Assembly (NCBI GenBank): GCA_006384855.1
Contig: VCJN01001845.1
Coordinates: 1-64,000 of the forward strand
From: Tetraselmis striata
Taxonomy: Eukaryota > Chlorophyta > Chlorodendrophyceae > Chlorodendrales > Chlorodendraceae
Length of the DNA stretch: 64,000 nucleotides
Direction of reading: 5' to 3'
In this document: positions 55,236-64,000 of the stretch, piece by piece
How positions within the stretch are numbered: the stretch's first letter is position 1
How the letters are laid out: every line of letters starts with the position of its first letter
Program-made: the position numbers and the translations under genes
The notes under the pieces: model-generated
What the model saw: only the letters and a program-made list of their open reading frames with translations
What the model was told of the DNA's origin: nothing
The model's database searches: none

Positions 55236-55710
55236 CATCTTGCCATATGCAAATGCGTTACATCATATTGCATGTACGCGGTGTACATGTAGGGATATCT
55301 AGTAGGGTAGTACGTACGTATTTCTGTGCCCTGCTCTGAAAACATGCGAGGCGACGTTACGACTATCTTGCGTCGCCACCCCTCTTGCTTGCGCTTCGAA
55401 AATCAGGGATACCCGCCGGCTAGTGCGCCCCGAGAAACGGACACTGCCGGTCAGCAATGAAATACGCAAAGCTCGCAATATATAAGCGCGCAAGGTCACA
55501 GTGGGGCTGTAAGTATGTTACTGCGTACATTACTTAGTCGTACCAGCACCCGCGCCGACTAAGTCCGCGCTAAGTCCGCGCTAAGTTCGACTATACCGTG
55601 GTCCGCGCGCGGCGGGCTCGCTTCACTACGAAGAAATGTGCCCACTGCGCGAATCGAACCTGCGCACTGGGGTGCGCATGCATGGAGAGCGCCACTTAAA
55701 CGCGCTGACC
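55236..55710 (-). repeat. tRNA-like repeat family B, copy 1
   Basis: Aligns with 56870-57330 for about 380-450 bp (AAATGCGTTACATC, GGCTATCTTGCGTCGC / GACTATCTTGCGTCGC, AACGGACACTG.CGGTCAGCAA, GGTCACAGTGGG, GTGCCCA...AATCGAAC.TGCGCAC). At the 55630-55710 end the minus strand reads GCGGTCAGCGCGTTTAAGTG and then a B-box-like GGTTCGATTC, resembling a Leu/Ser-type tRNA head. The cloverleaf is imperfect, so it is probably a SINE-like element and not a tRNA gene. Confidence 0.55.
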
Positions 55711-55905
55711 GCAGCCCGAAAGTAGCAATGACGCTTGGTTTCTTGTTATATATACCCGGTACGGAGTATACCCGGAACCGCATATAGTCGCTACCTGGTA
55801 CATACCGGATACCGGCCGCTCGCTGTAGCACCGCGTGCGTGGGGCACCGATTTGAAGTTTAGCTGTCAAAAACCGTTCATTACGTTTGACATCTATCTGT
55901 GGGAT
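55705..55905 (+). repeat. Dispersed repeat family D, copy 1
   Basis: Matches 58248-58410: CCCGAAAGTA.CAATGACGCT, an ACCCGGTACGG word, GTGGGGCACCGATTTGA, AGCTGTCAAAAACCG and a final TTTGAC word occur in the same order. It directly abuts family B copy 1. Confidence 0.65.
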
Positions 55906-56684
55906 GGGGTGTTACACTTTTTGGCAAACTTTTAGCCGTGGATACGCGCCACTTGCATGACATACATCGTGCTACAAGGCTGTATTTGGTATGTTCACCC
56001 CGTGCGCGATCGCTCCCAAGTGGTTGCATATAGTGATATATATATATATATAATTTCCGGTGCGGGTTATGGAGCCGGTCGATGGCGATCCAAAGAATTG
56101 CGCCTAAAATAAGCATTTTTATTGAACACTTAAAAGGCGGGCTCGAAAGCCTAGAATTCCGTGGTAAATACAATCATACTGTGCAAGGTCTATGTATCAC
56201 TGCATTCGTGGGCCCAAGTGTATGACGTAATATATATATACGGGTTTTGGTCCATGAAGACGGCGCCTCTCCGCATAGGGCAAAAGGCAAAAGTAACAAA
56301 GTTAACATGCTGGCAAAAAACGCGCACGTAACAGTGGTGTGCGCACCTCTTTACTCCTCGGATCTAAACCCTATCGGGAATATGTGGAACACAGTTCAGG
56401 ACTTGCTGCGGGGAATGAGATTCTAGAGCTTCCGCAGCTTTGAAATCACACTGCATCGCAAATGGGGCATGCAATATCAATATAACACTGCAAAAAACTG
56501 TGCGCCTCAATGCCCATGCGACTATCAAAGGTTTTGAGCACGGGAGGAGATACATAGCGTGAAACATATACCCCCAAAAATAACAGTTTTGAACTGAAAA
56601 CCTTGCCTAAAAAATAGATTGCAGTAATACCAAATATGCGTATCATATTTTCCATCCCACTACATGCGTCAACAATAATGAACG

Positions 56685-56860
56685 GGTAGATATTTATCCA
56701 TGCGCATGTTGCACGCCACATGTCGCCAAATCCCGATTACTGCTTTGTGGGCATATATCTTCATCTTCCCTCGAGCTAGCCGGCTCTAGTAGTTGCACAA
56801 TGAATGCGATGGCGTATGGTGGACAGATGCGCTTTCACATCTAGCATTGGTGAAATGCTA
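56685..56860 (+). repeat. Dispersed repeat family C, copy 3
   Basis: See the 53336 copy; it shares GAACGGGTAG, CATGTCGCCAAATCCCGATT, CTTCCCTCGAGCTAGC and GCGATGGCGTATGGTGGACA. It lies just upstream of family B copy 2. Confidence 0.65.
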
Positions 56861-56869
56861 CATGCATCT

Positions 56870-57330
56870 TGTCAGATGCAAATGCGTTACATCGCATGTA
56901 CGCGGTGCACATCCAGGGTTATCTAGGGTATTTTTATTTCCTACTCTAAGAACATCACGCAAGGTATTGTTACGGCTATCTTGCGTCGCGACCCCGGGCC
57001 GCGCTTGGCGAAAGTGCTTCAAAAATCAGCGATACCCGCCCGCTTGTGCGCGCCGAAAAACGGACACTGTCGGTCAGCAATAAATGCGCATACTCTCAAT
57101 TTAAGTGCGCAATACGCATGGTCACAGTGGGCATGTAACTATGTGATGTACTTAGTCGCACCCGCACCCGCGCCAGCAAAGCCCAAGCTAAGTCTGCGCA
57201 CCGTGGTTCGCGCGGCGGGCCTGCCTCACTATGAGAAATAAGTGTGCCCATTGGAAGAATCGAACATGCGCACGGGCGTTCGCTTCGCGCGCACGGGGCC
57301 ACGGATATAAACGCCGCTTAATTAAATGCT
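56870..57330 (-). repeat. tRNA-like repeat family B, copy 2
   Basis: Diverged partner of 55236-55710 in the same orientation. The B-box-like word (GTTCGATTC on minus) lies at about 57255-57263 and the tRNA-like head is more degraded than in copy 1. Confidence 0.55.
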
Positions 57331-58247
57331 CACCGCCGTCCTATTCTAACCAAACCACTGCTTTGGAAACCTGCTTTCGCCCGTACGAGAATAGCATGCA
57401 GGAATGCATCCTATCCTGACCAAATAGCGACCGTGTTTGCATATCTCGCGATTTGCTATCTCAACAGATGACGCCATCCGCGCCCGTATCGGTAGTTGCT
57501 CCTCCCGCGCCCGCCGCTGTGGGTAGCGGCTCGGAGCCCCGCCCGTGCGCATTGTGTCCGTACTCACTGACGGTATCGCATTGCGCCGCCTACATGTGGC
57601 ACCCGCCTACCACGATGGCGCCGCTCAGACTGGCGCACACACGGCGGGCGCGTCCGACTGCTCGCCGCCCGCCATGTGTTCCTCGTCGTCATCGGTTGGG
57701 ATGATAGCGAAGATATGGTCCTCTTTCTGTACGCTAGCCATAGCCCTTAGGCGAGAAACGTTGACTGACTTTTGGGTTGGGGCGGTCGCCTCGACGTAGG
57801 CGGCCGAACACGCAGTAGACGGGTAATGGCGGCCGGGTGGTGGGTGTACCACGGGTGGGGCGCCGGCCGCAGGTGGGCCACCCGTGGGCGGCGGCGAGTT
57901 CGTTGCAAACGACAGCTGCGAGCCGTGCGATGAACGATGGGCGCATGTGCGCCGTCCATCTAGTCTCTTTGACGTACCGACCGTTACGCGACCAAATAGG
58001 AAACGCGAGTGATTTTGTCGCTCGCTGAGGTCCGAATTACTGGATCCTCGTGATTTGACCACCAATCCGAACACTCGCGATGACGACCAAATAGCGATTT
58101 GGTTTCCCAAATCACTATGGGACCTGGACCGTACGATTAACGAGTACTGACGTCATCAAGGATCCTACGGCCACGATCTTTTAAATGTACGGGTTACCCA
58201 ATTAGTCAGGATCACTATTTGGTTAGGATAGGACGGGGGTCAGGCTG
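57331..58247. other. No gene recognised
   Basis: GC-rich part at 57470-57960 with an open minus-strand frame (57625-58110, Pro-rich, including EDHIFAIIPTDDDEEHMAGG). No domain was recognised; it could be a relic of an element ORF. Confidence 0.35.
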
Positions 58248-58410
58248 CTGCCCGAAAGTACCAATGACGCTTTTTTTTTTTAAATCCTTACCCGGTACCG
58301 AACTACCCGGTACGGCTCGATGTACCGCGTGGGGCACCGATTTGAGGTTGAGCTGTCAAAAACCGCTCAGTAACTTTGACGCCTGTAGTAGATGGAAATA
58401 AACACTACAG
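58248..58410 (+). repeat. Dispersed repeat family D, copy 2
   Basis: Partner of 55705-55905, with an internal T11 run in place of the TTGGTTTCTTG segment. Confidence 0.65.
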
Positions 58411-58604
58411 AGCAATCCGCCGCTTGAAAGCGCCCCCCCGCGCCAACCCGCGACTACTCGTACAACATTTCGAGCGGCGAGCGGCGAGTAAAATTCATGT
58501 GCCCGTACTACGAATCGCTACTGGTCAGGATTAGGTACCCCCGGTACGGGTGCGAATTACAAAAAGGCCAGTACAAAATCCAGCACCGCTAAAAGCAGTA
58601 TGAT

Positions 58605-58820
58605 CTAAAAGTGTTTCTGGGGTTTCATACGGATTAAAACTGTCCTAGTGCGACCCGTATGGTCTGTGGTGGTTTCAAGCGGTTAAGGAACTGTTAGCAT
58701 CGGGTTTTGGTACGGGCTGCCCCATCGCCCGCGAGCCCTGCGCTCCCGGCCGGGGAGCTACTTCGGACAACCACCAGCAGCTCGTCTGCCATCTTCAAGC
58801 TCGCTGCCTTCGGCAGCGCC
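58605..58820 (+). repeat. Long direct repeat, left copy (LTR-like)
   Basis: About 210 bp highly similar to 60738-60960: GGGGTTTC.TACGGATTAA, CTGTCCTAGTGCGACCCGTA, GGCTGCCCCAT, CCGGCCGGGGAGCTACTT and CTCGTCTGCCATCTTC. The two copies bound about 1.9 kb. Confidence 0.7.
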
Positions 58821-60737
58821 TTCGCGTACTTGTGCTGAGGCTGAACAAGTCCGCACCGAGGTTCATCCACCCGCCGGTAGCTTTAGTGAGTCGTAGTGCC
58901 GCGCATATACATGCGTTACAACATCAGGCAGCGACAGACAACCCCTCGGTAGTGTGGTTTTCCCTACTCGTGCGCCCGAGGTCGTTTTTCGATTTTTGCC
59001 CTGGCCTTGCAGCCAGGACGTTTTCGGGTAGCGATGCGCACGGCAAGGAATTGGAGCTGGGGGGTCCCGTCGGGGGGTTTAAACCTCAACACCCGAAGTC
59101 GAGTCGCAGTACAGGCCTTCGGGGCTCTCGCAATGGAGCGCCCTCTCGCCGTAGTCAACTCTTGGGGTTTAGGTGGGGTGGACGCGCTCAGCACCATGGC
59201 CGCTGCTCGTCAAGGTTGTCAACAACTACGACAACAACTACGCCCACCGCAACAAATCGGCGCGGACGGAGGAGGACGTCTGTGTCGTCGGGGCGGCCAC
59301 TTGTTGTCCCGCAAGACACTACAACCCGGCCCGCGTGTCCTCGCAACAGGGCGTCGTGGCATCGTTACATGCTGTGATTTTCCGGAATAACTCGTGTAAT
59401 TGGTCTGTTACGGGGGTGGCGCCGCTCATGCGCCGGTGTTTTAAGAGGGCTCGTTGCCCTCGCCCCAATCATGCTTCAGCAACGTTTGTTGTGGTCGCAG
59501 TGGGAGGCGTTTGTGCGGCTCGTGCCGATGCGTCTCCGACGCCTCCTACTGCAACATCGTCGTCACAAGGACCATGACAACGTGCAGCTGCCCGCCGCGG
59601 GGGGGAGGGGGGGGGGGGCAGCTCTACCACCTGGCGTGCCTGGCATCTCGTGGTGTCCGTAACTACCCCTGGCCAGCTCTGGGTTTGGGACTTCGGCGGC
59701 CGTCGCTGGTGCAGCAGCAGCGGCCGTCTCGTCGTCACCCTCGCCCCGACATCATGGGCATCGTTACGGGCCGGCATGGGCTACAAAGGGCCTCTACGCC
59801 GGCCAACCCGCCTCCAACGTCACGGCAACGCAGATGTGACAACACGAGCAGCCCGCCGGGGGACAGCTCCGCCACCTAACGCGACTTGTGCGTTTCGTGG
59901 CATCATGCATCCTAAGCCTGCGCTTTTTGGGGTGGTCAGCAGCCATCGCTGGTGCAGCAGCGGCGGCCGGCTCACCGCTCTCCGCGAAGAAAGACCCATA
60001 GCTTACCGAGTCGGCGGGTCTTCTGCGACGTTGCCGACAATCTACCCCGACACTACACCTAAAAGCCGGTACGACACGACCACACAGGGTCCCACGTTCC
60101 CGCGCCCCTCGGCGTTGTGCGCTTCTCCCGTCGCTCTTTGCGCAAGGGGGCGAAACAACCACCGCTAGTGATGACAGCAGCGTTACATCGTTGTCATCGC
60201 GCGTTGTTGCGTGTATGTCCACCCCTCGTAACGTGCATCGCCAGTACTGGTACAGAGTTACCATCGCGTCGGGTACAGCGCATCAGTACTTCACCTTGCT
60301 GTACACGGCGCGCTCGCGCGCTCGTGCGCGCAGATGTACTCGTCCTACTGGTGCCTGTGCCGCTGCTTTTTTTTTTTTTTTGCTGGGCGCTCGTCGCCAA
60401 CTTGGCCACTTCTACCCCTGCTTCTACTGGCATGCAGTTCCGGCTCGTGCCGCACGCCACCACGGCGCGCGGCCAATGCTATGGGGCGCCGTCGGGAGAC
60501 GGCGCCTTAATTCTGCGACACGTTCGGCCTATGTCGTGCCGCCGTCAACATCTCCCGTGCGCGTCTCATGCGCCTGCGCCTCGATCGAAGACCTCTTGGT
60601 GCGAGATCCCTTCTACAACTCAAGACAACTTCCGCCTTCGTCTGGTCGGCACGCCTGCCGACTGCCTGCGCTCGCAGTCGTAAACGAACCGCGTGTAAAC
60701 TGGCAAAACCAGACTCGAATGCATGATTGAAATGATA
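58821..60737 (+). mobile_element. Interior of a repeat-bounded element, GC-rich, no recognisable enzyme
   Basis: GC-rich DNA between two long direct repeats, with several overlapping open frames (58832-59377, 59650-60168, 60117-60683) but no conserved protease, reverse transcriptase or integrase motif. Texts rich in CAACAACTACGACAAC and GCAGCAGCGGCCG-type repeats make frames stay open by composition. The layout could be a non-autonomous LTR-type element. Confidence 0.4.
60485..60506. other. Perfect GC-rich hairpin, 9-bp stem, GGGA loop
   Basis: GGCGCCGTC at 60485-60493 pairs fully with GACGGCGCC at 60498-60506. It sits near the right end of the repeat-bounded element and could be an RNA structure or chance GC palindrome. 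Confidence 0.7.
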
Positions 60738-61112
60738 TAAACGTGTTTGTGGGGTTTCCTACGGATTAAAACTGTCCTAGTGCGACCCGTACGGTCTGTA
60801 GTGGTTTCAAGCGGGTAATAAGTAAATGTTACCTTCGGGTTTTGGTAGGGGCTGCCCCATGGCCCGCGAGCCCTGCGCGCCCGGCCGGGGAGCTACTTAG
60901 GACAGCCACCAGCAGCTCGTCTGCCATCTTCCAGCTCGCTGCCTTCGGGAACGCCCTCCCGTTTTCCGCCTCCGCCCTGCGGGCTCCTCCTCGGACATTC
61001 CCTCCCTTTTCACTGGACCTTCCTAGCTAGCCAGCATATAATGGCGCTTTTCCGTGTAAAATAGCCTCCGCACCCTTTGTGGCAAAACCAGACTCGAATG
61101 CGTGATTGAAAC
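60738..61112 (+). repeat. Long direct repeat, right copy, flanked by 32-bp direct repeats
   Basis: 60738-60960 matches 58605-58820. In addition TGGCAAAACCAGACTCGAAT and the following 12 bases occur at 60701-60732 and again at 61080-61111 with one change, on either side of this copy. Confidence 0.7.
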
Positions 61113-61639
61113 TAAAAATATCAACAGAAACCGCTTAAGCGGCCCGCAGCACGAGGCGGGATGGATGAGTGATGCGCGCACGGTAAGCGGGCCCACGATC
61201 CGTTGCCAAGCAATTGGCAGCGCGCACCGTGCGGCGCACCCCCTTGCTCACCTCACCACATGGACCGAAGATCATGTACTCCGAGAAATTGAAATTGAAA
61301 ATGATTACAACTGCTAGTCTGCTGCGGCCACTGGCTCAGACTGAGTGGTTCTTAGGGCATGCTTTCTTTAACTTACTATGATAGGGAACACTACTAGGTG
61401 ACGTAATTACAGCTCAAGCTACCGGCCGTCCTCATGTGTTTCCTAGCCCCTCCTCCTTCCAACGGGCTGCAGATAGGACAGCAACGCCCCGTTGCTGTCC
61501 CATTCACAGCTCAGCATGTAAGCTTAGTAGGCAGCCAAAGCGTCCCGTCTACAGCCACTAAGGTGAGATGGGGAAGGGGGCTGACCGGAACAGCTAATTG
61601 TCGCTCAGTATTTATCCACCGTTGAGCCGGCTAGTAGAG

Positions 61640-63660
61640 TTTGGCGAGGGCTGCGATGACCTCATTCCCTGGAGCAGGGATTGTTATTAATATATGTCTG
61701 GGGAGAACTGCTGCGGTAATCAGCGATGGGATATCCCGTGTGTCGGGCGGTATTGTCCTAATTGCGAGAAAGTATAGCACAATGGCAGCACCGGTTGCAA
61801 GGCTACTTAGTAGCGGCCGGTGTTCTTGGGTCCGCTGGTTGGCTTGTCGCAGCAGCGGATCGCGCGTCCGTTACTGGGGTGAGCTGCCGGATTGGTGGAC
61901 TGTTTCGTCGTCAGTCTCCCACTCACTGTCGGATTCGCGAGTGCCCGAGATGCGTGGCTTGCTCTTGCGGCGGTTGCGGGTGGTGCCGCCTGAGCGGCTA
62001 CGACCTATGGGCTGCTTCTTGTTGTGCCTGCCATGTGCTGCTCCCTTGACCTCGCCTGCCGGGAGAGGCTCGCGTTGGCGTTGCTCGAGCTGTATCGAGT
62101 GGCGTTGGAGGTTTCGCAGGCGATGTGACCCCGTTGTGAATTGGGCGAGTTCGGCCGCGAGTGCAGGTTGGCTGGCTGGGGAGGACATGCCAAGCAGCTC
62201 GGCGGTCTCGGCGGTGAGGTGCTGAAGGTCGCCAAGTCTTTCTGTGGTGCCGTCAGATGTGCCCTCGCGGAATGTGCGCTACGCTTGAGAGCGCTGGGGG
62301 GAGCCGAGGGAAACGTAGTCAGCCAGACCTGGTATCTCCGCTGCTCCGCGATGGGCGGTATCCACATCCATGGTGCTGGCGTTCTCCTCGTATTTCAGTT
62401 GATTTGAGTTCGTCCTCGTCGTCTGCATGTGCTCCCGTCACTGCGTTCGCCGTCGGGGATGTGGCAGTGGGCGCATGGGCTGGGCGGCTGCCCCGTGGGC
62501 GGGCTCCGGTTTTGTCGATGGCTGCGATTGCAGTAGCGACCGGCCCTCCCCTATGTATCATGTGCTCGAACCCAAGGGGGGAGTGTCGTTGACCTGAGGT
62601 TCAGCCTAGGCTGTTGGGGTTGCTGTTAGTGTCAGTTGGGTTGGGCGGGCTGGTGGTGGTGATGGTGCTGTGCCCGCATATGTCGCCCCTCGGCCGGTAG
62701 TGCCTGAGCTGGCGCAGCCCTGATCTTCCCGCTCGCCGTCGAGACTGTTTCACGCCACTGCTATGTATTGTCAGTTGCGCGGGTGCCACCGATGATGCTG
62801 TGGTGGTGGGCGGTCAGCTGCAAGGTGGGAGTGTAGAATGAGCGTTGTTCAGCCCGGAGGACGAGGGATGCTACTGGAGGGATCTTCCGAGCCTTCATAC
62901 GCAGGCCCATCGCTGTGCGTCGGAGCTCGTTGTGGCCGGTGTTGCCGCCGAGTTCTCCCGCCTCCCGAACCGTCTGGCTGAAGGGGTGTATGAGTAGTTC
63001 CGAGGGATCGAATTGGGACTCCGTGAGGTAGATGCCGATGGTGCGGAGGCGTACTGCGCGCAGTAGTGCGACGGGGGAGGTGAGGGCCACTGCCATGCGT
63101 AGGGTGTCCGCGAACTCCTCGTCCTCTTTGCCGAGGGAGATGGCGCAGAGATTTTCGTCTCCCACGCGCAGCATTTCGGCTCGGTATGGTGTTGCTGCAT
63201 CTCGACGCCGGCAGCCATCATGGTGTCCGTCAGCCACTGGGCGTGTTGCAGCTCCGGCGGGGTTGTGTTGATACGCAGGCTGATGGTGGATGCGAAGGCC
63301 TCTGCTAGCAGCTCGACCGTCCGCAACTCCAGGTTGGCTAGCGGGCCGGTGCAAATCGCTCGGGCCGTCAGTGCGCATACGGAAGAACTGCTTGGACAGT
63401 GCTGGGGGGCGGGTCCTCGCGTTCTTCACTGTGTTCGACGGTGACCTGGATCACCGCTCGACCATGCGTCTGGTCGCCAAACGGCAGCGCCAGTACGGCG
63501 TCGCGGGTCACATCATGTAGTAGGCGCGCCGCTTCGGGAACAAGGAGTTCGAGTCGCACCGAGTCGGCCGAGCGGCGTGCCTTCCACACCTCGCGGACCT
63601 TAAGGAGGGCCAATAGGGTGCGGGCCCGGGGGGGGGGGGGGGGGGGGGGCATATTCTAAT
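61640..63660 (-). pseudogene. Decayed coding region, gag-like guess
   Basis: Minus-strand fragments in two or three frames seem collinear: LLALLKVREVWKARRSADSV and LLHDVTRDAVLALPFGDQTH (63370-63620), ELRTVELLAEAFASTISLRI and LQHAQWLTDTMMAAGVEM (63180-63340), NLCAISLGKEDEEFADTLRM, IGIYLTESQFDPSELLIHPF, NELRRTAMGLRMKARKIPPV (62820-63180), then at the end HRLRNLQRHSIQLEQRQREP and a basic, Ser-rich tail (61871-62188). Helical segments followed by a basic tail would suit a retroelement gag protein, but no zinc knuckle or polymerase was seen. A G22 tract interrupts the 5' end at 63628-63649. Confidence 0.35.
63628..63649. repeat. Poly(G) tract
   Basis: Twenty-two consecutive G at the 5' end of the decayed minus-strand coding region. 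Confidence 0.9.
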
Positions 63661-63843
63661 CGCTACGACATATTCAATTCTAGCGATATGGTTATTACGC
63701 ATCGACACATTTGTCGCCGTTTCGCTGCCTCATCGTGTACACAAGCCCATTTGTGACGACTTTACGTTGACGTTGACGTATTGCTACTGGCACTACTGTT
63801 TTGCGCTAGGGACACACTGCCCGGCGTCGATGATAGCGTACCT

Positions 63844-63975
63844 GTATGAACGATCGTGGGTGATAAGAAACTACCGCACTTGTAACAATATAACGTTAAT
63901 ATGCGATATCTCGTTACTAACATTGATAACACGATAACACGGCCACATGGTCGTATGAACGATTGTGGGTGATAA
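63844..63975 (+). repeat. Short direct repeat, period 109 bp, at the right edge
   Basis: GTATGAACGAT(C/T)GTGGGTGATAA occurs at 63844-63866 and 63953-63975 with one difference. The surrounding AT-rich DNA with CGTTGAC/AACGTTAA words shows no gene; a longer tandem array may continue beyond the window. Confidence 0.7.
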
Positions 63976-64000
63976 ATAACGATTCAGCGTTGACACGATA

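Noticed and set aside
55640..55712. tRNA-Leu/Ser-like sequence on minus
   Set aside because: The B-box is good, but T- and acceptor stems pair poorly, and a degraded copy of the whole unit exists at 57 kb.
59173..60730. Several overlapping 130-190 codon frames
   Set aside because: Open frames exist in multiple registers at once, as expected for GC-rich DNA with few stops; no conserved motif separates a true frame.

Overview
The window looks like nuclear DNA of a green alga (Chlorophyta); I cannot name the species. Reasons: protein-coding genes are split by GT-AG introns and have GC-rich exons; several encode plastid proteins with transit-like N-termini (phytyl ester synthase family, RlmH-type methyltransferase, histidinol-phosphatase, a TPR-like membrane protein); plant-type telomere words (CCCTAAA) occur inside the sequence; and TGTAA, the green-algal poly(A) word, lies shortly downstream of two stop codons. 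There are no bacterial-style operons and no CRISPR array.

Layout. 1-2.3 kb (minus): 5' half of an XPB/ERCC3 helicase gene running off the left edge, with several frameshifts. 2.4-5.5 kb: no gene seen. 5.6-7.2 kb (minus): METTL21-type protein methyltransferase. 7.2-17.9 kb: repeat island with two decayed tyrosine-recombinase (DIRS-like) ORFs, direct repeats, a ~387 bp tandem repeat and one copy of a SINE-like tail. 17.9-26.0 kb (plus): a complete 11-exon phytyl ester synthase-like gene (726 aa). 26.7-27.1 kb: Ty3/gypsy remnant. 28.1-29.7 kb (minus): RlmH-type SPOUT methyltransferase. 31.8-32.5 kb (minus): 61-aa membrane protein of unknown function. 33.4-35.9 kb (minus): plastid TPR-like membrane protein. 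37.1-39.1 kb (minus): complete 9-exon histidinol-phosphatase. 39.3-49.7 kb: SINE-like copies, a decayed unidentified ORF, a LINE-type reverse-transcriptase remnant and many short dispersed repeats. 49.8-51.9 kb (minus): complete 5-exon gene (512 aa) ending in a Tho1/MOS11-like motif. 52-64 kb: a second repeat island with a tRNA-like repeat family, a long-repeat-bounded element and a decayed gag-like coding region.

The clear genes are housekeeping or plastid genes and do not form one pathway. I found no convincing new multi-gene system. The best leads are the 61-aa spliced membrane protein, the decayed ~370-codon ORF at 41-42 kb, two tRNA-derived repeat families, the split-repeat structure around the second tyrosine recombinase, and long poly(C)/poly(G) tracts in the introns of most genes, often next to splice sites. 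Spliced models were assembled by eye from reading frame and splice-site phase; no alignment or database search was possible.
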